34,145 nucleotides of DNA. It comes from CBDTYW01 sp965364735 (GTDB taxonomy: Bacteria; Actinomycetota; Nitriliruptoria; Nitriliruptorales; Nitriliruptoraceae). The stretch spans positions 1 to 34,145 of the forward strand of contig CBDTYW010000008.1 in assembly GCA_965364735.1 (NCBI GenBank), given 5' to 3'. Positions 16,613 through 24,057 of the stretch are shown in pieces. The notes under the pieces are model-generated. The model ran no database searches and was not told where the DNA came from. It saw only the letters and a program-made list of their open reading frames with translations. Made by a program: the position numbers and the translations under genes. Every line of letters starts with the position of its first letter. Positions within the stretch are counted from its first letter, which is position 1.

Positions 16613-16641
16613 GTGACATGGTGTCTGATGTCAGTTACATT
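16613..16641 (+). promoter_or_regulatory. Sigma70-like promoter of the flavin-reductase operon (overlapping a divergent -10)
   Basis: GTGACA (16613-16618), a 17-nt spacer and TACATT (16636-16641) form the plus-strand promoter. On the minus strand GATAAT (16644-16639) is a strong -10 candidate for the CaiB operon and overlaps the plus -10. The two promoters would therefore compete or be switched together. Confidence 0.55.
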
Positions 16642-16652
16642 ATCGGAACGCT

Positions 16653-16669
16653 GTTCCACTGTCGAGAAC
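16653..16669. promoter_or_regulatory. Operator site 3: degenerate copy in the CaiB/flavin-reductase divergent region
   Basis: GTTCCAC-TGT-CGAGAAC matches the perfect operator at 10 of 14 arm positions. It starts 11 nt after the plus-strand -10, a distance close to that at sites 1 and 4. It overlaps GGAACGCTGTTCC (16645-16657). CGGAACGCTGTT here equals the reverse complement of AACAGCGTTCCG at site 4 (12 of 12). Confidence 0.45.
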
Positions 16670-16717
16670 AGCACCCGCGAACCCAAGGTTCTCCGGGGCA
16701 GGACACGGGAGCGCGGA

Positions 16718-17698
16718 ATGGTGGACGCGGAGGCCTTCAAGCAGGTCATGGGTCGCTGGCCGAGCGGCGTGACGGTCGTCACGACGGTCCTTGACGGCAC
16801 CCCGTTCGGGATGACCGCGTCGTCGTTCTCCTCCGTCTCGCTCGACCCGCCGCTGATCTCTGTGTGCGTGGCGAAGTCAGCCTTCTCGCACGACAAGATC
16901 GCCGACGCCGGCGTCTTCGGGGTGAACATCCTCGGCGCTGACCAGGTGGACCACGGCAAGCGCTTCGCCGGGATGCTCGGCGTCGACGACCGCTTCGCCG
17001 GCGTCACCGTCGAGACCGCAGAGACCGGCTGCGCGCTGCTCCCCGGAGCGGTCGGCTGGGTCGACTGCACGATGTGGCAGGCGGTCGACGCCGGCGATCA
17101 CTCGATCTTCATCGGCGAGGTCAAGGCCGCGAAGGTCAACCCCGCAACCGCCCCCCTCCTCTACCACTCCCGCTCATGGGGCAAGTTCGCCGACATGCTG
17201 CCGGAGTCCGCCGTCGTCACGACGCGCACGGGCGATCTCATCACCGTGGCGCTCAGCCCCGAGGACGCCGGCGACGGCTGCGTCGACCTCGACGCCGCCG
17301 CGGAGCTCGCCACCGCAGCGCGCTCCGAAGGCCGCGACGTCCACGTCCTCGCCCGCAACGCCTTCGGCTCCCGCGCAGACACACCAGCACGTCCCGAGGA
17401 CGTCGTCGGCTGCATCGCGCACCTGCTTCGCCTCGAGCCGGACGTCTTGATCCTCGGCGACGAGGCCGGCGCCGCCGACCCGCTGCTCGTGCGGCGCGTC
17501 CTGCAGGTCGCCGGCTCGCTCGCCGGACGCACCCCGATCGGGGTCGCGTTCTCGAGCGCCGACGGGATGGGCCACGCCAACCTGTTGACGGCGTTCAAGT
17601 CCGGCGTCCGCCACGTCCTCACCGACGATGACGGTCCGTTGCTCAGCGACGCCGCCGTCCGCATGCTCATGGATCGCATGGAGATCCCGGTCGCCTGA
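16718..17698 (+). CDS. Flavin reductase fused to a degenerate HMGL-like half barrel
   Basis: A 326-residue protein. Residues 1 to ~160 are an HpaC-type NAD(P)H:flavin oxidoreductase: RWPSGVTVVTT, GMTASSFSSVSLDPPLISV (31-49) and GDHSIFIGEV (126-135). Residues ~205-326 are unusual for this family and resemble the C-terminal half of HMG-CoA-lyase-like barrels, with RPEDVVGCIAHLLRLEPDVLILGDEAGAADP, then TPIGVAFSSADGMGHANLLTAFKSG. The metal-binding H-x-H of that barrel is replaced by F-S-S, so no lyase activity is expected. It starts the plus-strand operon ending with the SDR. It probably supplies reduced flavin to the acyl-CoA-dehydrogenase-fold protein two genes on. The tail may bind a CoA ester or the oxygenase. 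Confidence 0.82.
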   Translation: MVDAEAFKQVMGRWPSGVTVVTTVLDGTPFGMTASSFSSVSLDPPLISVCVAKSAFSHDKIADAGVFGVNILGADQVDHGKRFAGMLGVDDRFAGVTVETAETGCALLPGAVGWVDCTMWQAVDAGDHSIFIGEVKAAKVNPATAPLLYHSRSWGKFADMLPESAVVTTRTGDLITVALSPEDAGDGCVDLDAAAELATAARSEGRDVHVLARNAFGSRADTPARPEDVVGCIAHLLRLEPDVLILGDEAGAADPLLVRRVLQVAGSLAGRTPIGVAFSSADGMGHANLLTAFKSGVRHVLTDDDGPLLSDAAVRMLMDRMEIPVA

Positions 17699-17721
17699 CC
17701 GCTCAACCCGAAGGAACGCTG

Positions 17722-18003
17722 ATGCTCACCCACGTCGTCATGATGAAGCTGCACGACCCCGCCACCGCCGACGAGCTGGCTGGTCTGCTCAACGGGCTCA
17801 ACGGCCAGATCCCTGGCCTCGTCTCGATGTCCGCGGGCCCGGACGTCCTCAAGTCCGAGCGTTCATGGGACCTCGCGCTCGTCAGCGTGTTCGACGACAT
17901 GGACGCGATGCAGGGCTACCAGACACACCCGGCGCACGTCGCCGTCACGGGGCGCATCCGTGAATGCGCATCCGCGCTTGCCGCCGTCGACTTCACCTCC
18001 TGA
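17722..18003 (+). CDS. Dabb-domain (stress-responsive alpha/beta barrel) protein
   Basis: A 93-residue single-domain protein beginning LTHVVMMKLHDP and ending in a helix-strand GRIRECASALAAVDF. It contains WDLALVSVFDDMDAMQGYQTHPAHVAV, the usual central part of dimeric A/B-barrel (Dabb) proteins. A GAAGGA ribosome-binding site precedes the ATG. Dabb proteins dimerise and often bind a hydrophobic ligand; some act as cyclases, lactonases or companions of oxygenases. It lies between the flavin reductase and the putative monooxygenase (23-nt gaps on both sides), so a role in handling the substrate or product of that pair is likely. No catalytic residue can be named. Confidence 0.82.
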   Translation: MLTHVVMMKLHDPATADELAGLLNGLNGQIPGLVSMSAGPDVLKSERSWDLALVSVFDDMDAMQGYQTHPAHVAVTGRIRECASALAAVDFTS

Positions 18004-18026
18004 CCTCCACCGCTGAGAGCCCCACG

Positions 18027-19301
18027 ATGAACGACCTGACCGCCGGCATCCTCCTCGAGGACATGACCGACGCCGAGCGCCCCCGCATGGAGCGCATCGA
18101 GTCCGTCCTTCCCACGCTGCGCGAGCACGCGACCGAGGTCGACCTCACCGCGACGTTCCGTCGTGAGCACATCACGGAGTTCTCCGAGGCTGGGCTCCTC
18201 GGGCTCATCATCCCGGAGGAGTACGGCGGTCTCGGCGGAGGCCTGCGTGACCTCACCGCCGCGACGTTCGCGATCGGCACGGCGTGCCCGTCGACGTCGC
18301 TCGCGTTCTTCTTCCACTGCTCATCCGCCTCACGTGGGCTCCTCGCGCTCGAGGCGATCGACGCCGGGCTCTTCACCGACGAGGAGGTCCCGGTCGTCAG
18401 GGCCTTCGCCGAGAAGGTGCTGAACCACATGGGCCGCGAAGGCCTCTGGCTCGCGAACTTCGCGTCCGAGTCGGTCAAGTCCTCGAAGGCCAAGATCTCG
18501 ATCGCGACGACGGCGACGCGCGTCGACGGTGGCTGGTCGATCAGCGGCGTCAAGGCCTTCGGCTGCGCCACCGGCGTCGCCGACCGCTACCTCGTCACCG
18601 CCGCCCGCGACGACGTCGAGGGCGCCGACGGGCTCAGCGTCTTCCTCGTCGACCGCGACAACCCGGGCGTCGCCGAGCGCGCGGCCTGGGACGCCGTCGG
18701 CATGCGCGGCACCGCCACGCACGGGATCGTCCTGACCGACGCCTTCGTCCCGGACGCCGACGCGCTCGTCGTGCCCGGCTCGTTCGTCCGCATGATGCAG
18801 ATGAGCCGCGGCTCGTTCGTCGGCAACCAGGTCGCCGGGACCGCCGTCTACGCCGGTGCCGCGCTCACCTCGTACCGCGAGGCGATCAAGATCCTGCAGA
18901 CCCGCAAGTTCGCGGACACCGGCGAGCCCCTCGGCTCGACGCCGTTCCACCAGCAGCTCATCGGCGAGATGACCAACGACGTCGAGACGGCGATGATGTG
19001 GCTGCGACGCCAGGTCACCCTCGAGACCGCCAACCCGCCGCTCATCTCCAAGGACGACGTCATCAAGACGTGGCGCCTCACCAAGGGCAACTGCGCAGAG
19101 GCCGCCCACCGCGTCGCGATCACCGCGATCAAGGCGTGCGGCACCTCGGCGACCGGCAACACCGGCGTCCTCGCCCGCAACGCCCGCGACTGCATGATGG
19201 GGCTCGTCCAGGCCTTCCCGGCCGAGCGTGGCCGCCTCGAGGCCGCGAACATGGCGTTCACCGGTTCCGAGGAGACGCAGTTCGCGTCGGCCAAGGGATG
19301 A
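18027..19301 (+). CDS. Acyl-CoA-dehydrogenase-fold flavoprotein, probable class D flavin monooxygenase
   Basis: A 424-residue protein with the ACAD fold: PEEYGGLGGG, SISGVKAFGCATGVADRYLVTA, RKFADTGEPLGSTPFHQQLIGEM. In true dehydrogenases a Glu near the C-terminus (G-Y-S-E-E-Y-P) is the catalytic base. Here that segment reads CGTSATGNTGVLARNARDCMM (about 371-391) with Thr or Asn instead. This looks like the end of DszC/SfnC-type class D monooxygenases (G-A-R-A-T...RNVR). The operon supplies a matching flavin reductase. I infer an FMNH2- or FADH2-dependent oxygenase acting on a ring or bilin-type substrate. Automatic annotation would probably call it acyl-CoA dehydrogenase. The ATG at 18027 follows a weak GAGAG. 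Confidence 0.78.
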   Translation: MNDLTAGILLEDMTDAERPRMERIESVLPTLREHATEVDLTATFRREHITEFSEAGLLGLIIPEEYGGLGGGLRDLTAATFAIGTACPSTSLAFFFHCSSASRGLLALEAIDAGLFTDEEVPVVRAFAEKVLNHMGREGLWLANFASESVKSSKAKISIATTATRVDGGWSISGVKAFGCATGVADRYLVTAARDDVEGADGLSVFLVDRDNPGVAERAAWDAVGMRGTATHGIVLTDAFVPDADALVVPGSFVRMMQMSRGSFVGNQVAGTAVYAGAALTSYREAIKILQTRKFADTGEPLGSTPFHQQLIGEMTNDVETAMMWLRRQVTLETANPPLISKDDVIKTWRLTKGNCAEAAHRVAITAIKACGTSATGNTGVLARNARDCMMGLVQAFPAERGRLEAANMAFTGSEETQFASAKG

Positions 19302-19927
19302 CGTCGCCAGCTGAGACCCACGCGTCCTTGCACCCCGAGACCGTGCTCGGACCGTCCGCGTCGGTGACGCGGACGCTGCTCGCGATGCGCGGCACATGGC
19401 ACGACCGCCTCGACGCGTTCCGCCCCGACGGCACCCCGATGGACGTCGACGACGTCGGCAACGTCCTCGGCGCGTACCCCTACGACAACATCGTCTACGT
19501 CGACTTCGACGGCGTGCTCTACACCCAGACCAACGTGACCTTCCGGGGCCGCGCGCCCCACGTCCGCACGTTCACCGCGTCCGTCCGCGAGGGCGTCCTC
19601 GTCTTCGACCGCCTCGGCCCCGAGGCGCCCGAGCACATTGGCGTCTCGCTCGGCGAAGGCCGCGTCGCGTTCCTCGGACGCGACCTCGGTGCTCCCGGGC
19701 TGCAGCGCTACTCGGAGCCCGACTTCGTCGAGGTCAATGACGCCACGCGTCTTCGCCTCACGACGCTCTACCGCGACGGCGCGTGCGTCCGCACGCTGCG
19801 CGCAAGCGGCACTCGCCTGTCCCCCGACGCGAGCCATCGCGTCGCGTTCGACCCACGTGGCGCAGACGGCCCCGTGCACGACGACCGTTCCTCGACCCAA
19901 GCCTTCACCGGAGGCCACGATGACTGA
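19298..19927 (+). CDS. Lipocalin/FABP-like beta-barrel protein, unknown function
   Basis: A 209-residue protein whose ATG overlaps the monooxygenase stop (ATGA). Its own stop overlaps the next ATG by 8 bp (ATGACTGA). After a short N-terminal extension it shows GTWH (32-35) followed by alternating beta strands (YDNIVYVDFDGVLYTQTNVTFRG, VRTFTASVREGVLVFDRL, RLRLTTLYRDGACVRTLRA). This is the pattern of small lipocalin-like barrels such as DUF3598 or bilin-lyase CpcS/T-type proteins. Residues after ~190 are probably disordered. With no signal peptide it is cytoplasmic. In this operon it could carry or present a hydrophobic tetrapyrrole-like substrate. That is inference; the fold call is by eye only. 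Confidence 0.6.
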   Translation: MTSPAETHASLHPETVLGPSASVTRTLLAMRGTWHDRLDAFRPDGTPMDVDDVGNVLGAYPYDNIVYVDFDGVLYTQTNVTFRGRAPHVRTFTASVREGVLVFDRLGPEAPEHIGVSLGEGRVAFLGRDLGAPGLQRYSEPDFVEVNDATRLRLTTLYRDGACVRTLRASGTRLSPDASHRVAFDPRGADGPVHDDRSSTQAFTGGHDD

Positions 19928-21395
19928 CGCCCGCAACGCGACCGTCCCCGCCGTCCGCAGCTACATCGCCGGCGAGTTCGTCGACACCGTGGCCACCGAC
20001 GTCTGGCTCGAGGACCCGTCCACGGGTGAGCGCATCCAGCAGATGCGCCGGACAGGTGACGACGACGTCGAGCGTGCGCTCGCTGCCGCCTGGGAAGCCC
20101 ACCAGTCCGGAGTGTGGTCGTCGACGACGGTCGCCGAACGCGCCGCGAAGCTCCGCGAGATGCAGGCGGCGCTCGAGCCGATGGCGATGGAGGCCGCACG
20201 CCTCGAGTCGCTCACGACCGGCGTGACGATCTCGCTGACCGGGATGCTGTCGGTGATCTTCCACGGCGCCTTCGGCCTCGCCGCCGACGCGATCGAGTCC
20301 GGGATCCTCCGCGCCGACTCGCAGGGCATGGCCGGTCAGGACGTCGAGGTCCACCGTCTCCCGCTCGGACCTGCGCTCAACCTCGTCCCGTGGAACGCGC
20401 CGGCCCCGATGGCCGCGCACAAGATCGCGTCGTCGCTCGCCGCCGGCGCCCCGACCATCCTCAAGCCCACCGAGTACGCGCCCAACGCCTGCGGCCTCAT
20501 CGCCGAGGCAGCCCACGCTGTCGGGCTCCCGGCCGGTGTGCTCCAGATCGTCCACGGTGGTCCCGACGTCGGTGGACGACTCGTCAACGACGACCGCATC
20601 GCCGCGGTCTCCTTCACGGGTGGCCTCGGTGGCGGTCGCGCGATCGGCACCGCGTGCGCCGACCAGTTCAAGCCCGCGCAGCTCGAGCTCGGCGGGAACA
20701 ACCCGCTGCTGATCATGCCGGACGCCGACGCGAACAATGTCGCGATGCACGTCGTGAACCTCATGACCCAGCTCAACGGCCAGTGGTGCCGCGCCCTCGG
20801 CCGCCTCGTCCTCCCGGCAGCGCGCGCCGACGAGATCCTCGAGGTCGTCCTCGCCGCGCTGGCCAAGGTCCAGCTCGGCGACGCGCTCTCGACGGACTCG
20901 CAGATGGGCCCGCTGATCCACTCGAACCACCTCGCCACGGTGAAGGGCCAGCTCGACGCGCTCGTCGCCGCCGGCGGCACGGTCCACGCGCCCGCGACCC
21001 TGCCCGACGGCGGCGGCAACTTCATGTCGCCGACGCTCGTCACGGGCATCACGTCCGCGGACATGCAGGACGAGATCTTCGGCCCCGTCGCCGCGGTCCT
21101 CACCTACGACACCGTCGCCGAAGGCATCGCGCTCGCGAACGATGTGCCCCACGGCCTCGAGGCCTACGTCTGCGGTGCGGATGTCCCTGCCGCGCTCGAG
21201 GCTGCCCGCAAGGTCCGCGCCGGTGAGGTCAAGGTCAACGGCTCGACGGTGCTGAGCCTCTCGATGATGACGCCGCGTCCCGCGTGGGGCGTCAGCGGCA
21301 CCGGCGTCGAGGGCACCAACGAGACGATCGAGTTCTTCACGGGACTGCAGGTCGTCGGCGTCGAGGTCCTCCCCGACTTCATGCTCCAGGGCTGA
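19920..21395 (+). CDS. Aldehyde dehydrogenase (second copy)
   Basis: A 491-residue ALDH. Glu256 (QLELGGNN) and Cys290 (GQWCRALG) are 34 residues apart, as in active family members. VPWNAPAPMAAHK and KPTEYAPN are the cofactor-site segments. The usual G-Q motif around the Cys reads LNGQWCRALGR, and the C-terminal region is MTPRPAWGVSGTGVEG, a less common variant of the closing motif. The start overlaps the lipocalin-like gene by 8 bp, so translation is coupled. It is only a distant relative of the aldehyde dehydrogenase at 10246-11763. It probably oxidises an aldehyde produced by the flavin monooxygenase system, for example a formyl side chain or a semialdehyde. Confidence 0.88.
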   Translation: MTDARNATVPAVRSYIAGEFVDTVATDVWLEDPSTGERIQQMRRTGDDDVERALAAAWEAHQSGVWSSTTVAERAAKLREMQAALEPMAMEAARLESLTTGVTISLTGMLSVIFHGAFGLAADAIESGILRADSQGMAGQDVEVHRLPLGPALNLVPWNAPAPMAAHKIASSLAAGAPTILKPTEYAPNACGLIAEAAHAVGLPAGVLQIVHGGPDVGGRLVNDDRIAAVSFTGGLGGGRAIGTACADQFKPAQLELGGNNPLLIMPDADANNVAMHVVNLMTQLNGQWCRALGRLVLPAARADEILEVVLAALAKVQLGDALSTDSQMGPLIHSNHLATVKGQLDALVAAGGTVHAPATLPDGGGNFMSPTLVTGITSADMQDEIFGPVAAVLTYDTVAEGIALANDVPHGLEAYVCGADVPAALEAARKVRAGEVKVNGSTVLSLSMMTPRPAWGVSGTGVEGTNETIEFFTGLQVVGVEVLPDFMLQG

Positions 21396-21413
21396 GAGAA
21401 AGAGATCACCACC

Positions 21414-22196
21414 ATGCAGAACAACATCTCCTGGGACGCGCCCGCCGGCCACACCGGCGACGCCCTCGGCTGGCGCGCGAAGTTCGGCGTCATCGCCCCG
21501 TCGACGAACACCATCGTCGAGCCGGAGTTCGGTGCGATGTCCGTGCCGGGCGTCACGTCGCACTTCTCACGCATCCACATCCGCGACATGAACATGGCGG
21601 ATGACGACGGCATGCAGAAGCTGCTCGACCAGATCCGCGACGAGACCGCCGCGTCCGTCGAGCGCGTGATGACCGCCGAGCCCGACTACATGGTCATGGG
21701 CATGTCGGCCGAGACCTTCTGGGGCGGCAAGCAGGGCAACATCGAGTTCATCGAGCTCATCACCGGGCTCTCCGGGCTGGGCGTCGCGACCGGAGCCGAG
21801 GCCTGCGAGAAGGCGCTCGGGCTGTTCGGCGCGAAGAAGATCGGCATCGTCACGCCGTACCAGCCGATCGGCGACGAGAACGTCATCAAGTTCTTCAACG
21901 AGATCGGCTTCGAGGTGCCGAAGCTCAAGGGCCTCAAGTGCCCGACGGCGGTCGCGATCGCCGAGGTCTCCGAGCGGACGCTCCGCGACGCGATCCTCGA
22001 GGTCAACACCGACGACGTCGACGCGATCGTGCAGTGCGGGACGAACCTCTCGATGGTCCGTCTCGCCGACGAGGCCGAGCGCTGGATCGGCAAGCCCGTC
22101 ATCGCGATCAACGCCGCCACCTGGTGGATGGCGCTGCGCGAGAACGGCATCAACGACAAGGTCGGCGGCGCCGGCCGTCTCCTCCGCGAGTTCTGA
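21414..22196 (+). CDS. Arylmalonate decarboxylase/maleate isomerase-like protein with a single catalytic Cys
   Basis: A 260-residue Asp/Glu racemase-superfamily protein. FGVIAPSTNT (24-33) is followed by VMGMSAETFWGG (94-105). The place of the first racemase Cys is Gly96, as in arylmalonate decarboxylase, where it is Gly74. AIVQCGTNLSM carries Cys208, matching the decarboxylase Cys188 (S-C-G-G-L) and the second Cys of maleate isomerase. It therefore has a one-cysteine active site. Likely reactions are cis-trans isomerisation of a maleate-type acid or decarboxylation of a malonate-type acid. It is a clear paralogue of the protein at 14520-15347, which has lost this Cys. The ATG lies 18 nt after the aldehyde dehydrogenase stop, behind a purine-rich GAGAGAAAGAG. 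Confidence 0.82.
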   Translation: MQNNISWDAPAGHTGDALGWRAKFGVIAPSTNTIVEPEFGAMSVPGVTSHFSRIHIRDMNMADDDGMQKLLDQIRDETAASVERVMTAEPDYMVMGMSAETFWGGKQGNIEFIELITGLSGLGVATGAEACEKALGLFGAKKIGIVTPYQPIGDENVIKFFNEIGFEVPKLKGLKCPTAVAIAEVSERTLRDAILEVNTDDVDAIVQCGTNLSMVRLADEAERWIGKPVIAINAATWWMALRENGINDKVGGAGRLLREF

Positions 22197-22278
22197 CGCT
22201 CGCCGCAGGACGCTCGGGCCTCGGAGTCCACACCACGCGGGCCCGGCCGACTCCGGGACACACGAAGGGCCAGCCCAC
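22197..22278 (+). other. Short intergenic stretch with a GC hairpin before the SDR gene
   Basis: The arms CGGAGTC (22222-22228) and GACTCCG (22249-22255) can pair around a 20-nt GC-rich loop that contains CGGGCCCGG. There is no T-tract, so this is not a standard terminator. It may tune expression of the SDR relative to the genes upstream. Confidence 0.3.
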
Positions 22279-23103
22279 ATGACCGTCTCCGTCATCACCG
22301 GATCCACCAAGGGCATCGGTCTCGGCCTCGCGCGTGAGATGGCACGACGCACCTCGCGGGTCGTCATCTCGTCGCGCTCGCAGGCCGACGTCGACCGCGT
22401 CGTCGGTGAGATCAACGAGACGTGTGGACCGGGGCGGGCGACCGGCATCGCGTGTGACGTCGGTGACGCCGACGCCGTGCAGGGGCTCTGGGACCACGCG
22501 GTCGCCGAGTTCGGGCGCGTCGACATCTGGGTGAACAACGCCGGGCTCACGACGATCCCCGTCCCGCTCCCCGAGGTCGACGCCGACGCCGTCGACCGGG
22601 TCATCCGCACCAACCTCACCGGCACCCTGATCTGCTGCTCGATCGCGATCACCGGCATGAAGGAGCAGGACGGCGGCGGATTCATCTACAACGTCGAGGG
22701 CCTCGGCTCGAAGGGCGAGGTCCAGCAGGGGCTCACCCCGTACGGCACCTCGAAGGCCGGCGTCGGCTACCTGATGAAGGCGCTGCGCAAGGACCTTGAC
22801 GAAGCCGGCATCGACCACGTCCGCATCTGCGCCGTCCGACCCGGAATCAACGTCACCGAACACCTGCTCACCGGCCGCGAGGTCCTCGGTGAGAAGCGCT
22901 GGGAGCAGACCAAGAAGATCATGAACATCCTCGGCGACCACCCGTCGACGACCACCCCCTGGCTCGCCGAGCAGATCCTCGCGAACACCAAGGACGGTGC
23001 CCGCATCGCCTGGCTCCCCTCATCGAAGATCGCCAAGCGCTTCGCCCTCGCGCCGTTCACCAAGCGCGACCTCTTCGCCGAGTTCGAAGACGCCACGAGC
23101 TGA
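22279..23103 (+). CDS. Short-chain dehydrogenase of the chlorophyll(ide) b reductase (NOL/NYC1) type
   Basis: A 274-residue SDR. The cofactor loop is TGSTKGIG (7-14), then DIWVNNAG (82-89) and YGTSK with Tyr155 and Lys159. The segment before the active site reads FIYNVEGLGSKG (135-146). In most SDRs this is N-I-S-S. In plant NOL/NYC1 chlorophyll b reductases it is I-F-N-I-D-G-A-G-S-D-G, nearly the same pattern. I-T-G-S-T-K-G-I-G, D-I-W-x-N-N-A-G, T-N-x-x-G-x-x-x-C-C and the late LLTG...MNILGDHP also follow NOL. NOL reduces the 7-formyl group of chlorophyll(ide) b with NADPH. Together with the RCCR-like protein this points to a tetrapyrrole substrate. The exact substrate, perhaps another formyl or keto group, is not shown. 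Confidence 0.8.
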   Translation: MTVSVITGSTKGIGLGLAREMARRTSRVVISSRSQADVDRVVGEINETCGPGRATGIACDVGDADAVQGLWDHAVAEFGRVDIWVNNAGLTTIPVPLPEVDADAVDRVIRTNLTGTLICCSIAITGMKEQDGGGFIYNVEGLGSKGEVQQGLTPYGTSKAGVGYLMKALRKDLDEAGIDHVRICAVRPGINVTEHLLTGREVLGEKRWEQTKKIMNILGDHPSTTTPWLAEQILANTKDGARIAWLPSSKIAKRFALAPFTKRDLFAEFEDATS

Positions 23104-23216
23104 CCGGGGACGACGACAACGCAGGATCGTCGACCACACCGGTTCGGGCACACAGTTGTCGCCGAAACCGCACCCCGCTCGGGAAGCACGACAACCCAGC
23201 CCGACGGCCGGTCCGA
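23104..23216. other. Intergenic region between convergent operons
   Basis: This 113-bp region separates the stops of the SDR (plus) and ASCH (minus) genes. It contains CGACAAC (23114-23120), GTTGTCG (23155-23161) and CGACAAC (23189-23195), which could form alternative weak stems in either transcript. There is no run of T or A as in an intrinsic terminator. I see no gene here. Confidence 0.3.
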
Positions 23217-24047
23217 TCAGTGCCGGCGGAAGAAGTCTCCGAGCCGGGTTCGCGTGACGCGACGCCTCGACGGGTCGACGAACGGGTCGGTCTCGATGCG
23301 CTTGGCGTGCACCGACCGGAGCTGCGTGACGCCCTCCATCAGCAGCCGCGAGGCGGCCTCGTTTGCCGCCTCCGCGGCCTCGACGTGAATCCCACCGTCG
23401 AGTCGCGGCCGGAAGGCTGCCGCACCGATGATCGTCTCGTCCGACTCCCGACGAACCGCGATGAGCGGGAACCCGCCGGCACCCGGGAGCTGCCGCGCGA
23501 CGACGGAACGGTGGCGCGGAGCAACCTGTGCGACGGCCCGGTCACCTTCCTGCGCGAGCACGGGCGGCCGGGCGCCGTCGGGCACCGGCCAGATCACCGA
23601 GAAGTGCTGGAACCACGCCGGGAGATCCCAGCTGAACGTCGCGCCGACCGCCGGCAGCGTCTGCTTCCAGTAGCGCTCGTGCCCGCCACGCCAGGACTCG
23701 ACGGTGCGGTCGCCCTCGCCCTCGTCCCACGCGAATGCCGGCGTCACGTCACCGACCGCCTGCTGGACGAGCGACGTCGTTCGCAGCGCCGCGTAGGGGG
23801 CCCCCGACCGGTCATGGACGAAGCTCACGTCGCCGACGACGGGCGGCTGCTCGCCGTACCACTCCGCGTCCTGGACGAGGCCGACGGTGGCACGCTTCGT
23901 ACCGCGCCGGAGGTACCCGGCGAGCTGGTCGACGATGTCGGGGAGATCGCCGCCGAACGCGAAGGACTCGGTCGGAGCGGGCTCACCGGTCTGCTCCGAG
24001 AAGGCTTCCTGCGCTGACGCGAGACGACCAGCGTCCACATCAACCAT
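23217..24047 (-). CDS. ASCH-domain protein with an uncharacterised C-terminal extension
   Basis: A 276-residue protein. Residues ~25-145 match the ASCH fold: LAGYLRRGTKRATVGL at the start (the G-x-K-x-x-T/S signature), then VGDVSFVHDRSGAPYAALRTTSL, and FAWDEGEGDRTVESWRGGHERYW near the end. ASCH domains bind RNA or nucleosides; some hydrolyse N4-acetylcytidine. Residues ~160-276 are not typical. PLIAVRRESDETIIGAAAFRPRL followed by a long helix faintly recalls an acetyltransferase core, but I cannot assign it. It is the last gene of the eleven-gene operon, 10 nt after the amidase stop, with GGGGAG close to the ATG. Its role in catabolism is unclear and it may simply be co-transcribed. Confidence 0.7.
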   Translation of the reverse strand: MVDVDAGRLASAQEAFSEQTGEPAPTESFAFGGDLPDIVDQLAGYLRRGTKRATVGLVQDAEWYGEQPPVVGDVSFVHDRSGAPYAALRTTSLVQQAVGDVTPAFAWDEGEGDRTVESWRGGHERYWKQTLPAVGATFSWDLPAWFQHFSVIWPVPDGARPPVLAQEGDRAVAQVAPRHRSVVARQLPGAGGFPLIAVRRESDETIIGAAAFRPRLDGGIHVEAAEAANEAASRLLMEGVTQLRSVHAKRIETDPFVDPSRRRVTRTRLGDFFRRH

Positions 24048-24057
24048 GCGCTCCCCT

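Noticed and set aside
18027..19301. Plain acyl-CoA dehydrogenase
   Set aside because: The fold matches, but the catalytic Glu segment is replaced and a flavin reductase is in the operon, so a monooxygenase is more likely.
23104..23216. Intrinsic bidirectional terminator
   Set aside because: The CGACAAC/GTTGTCG stems are short with long loops and there is no T or A tract.
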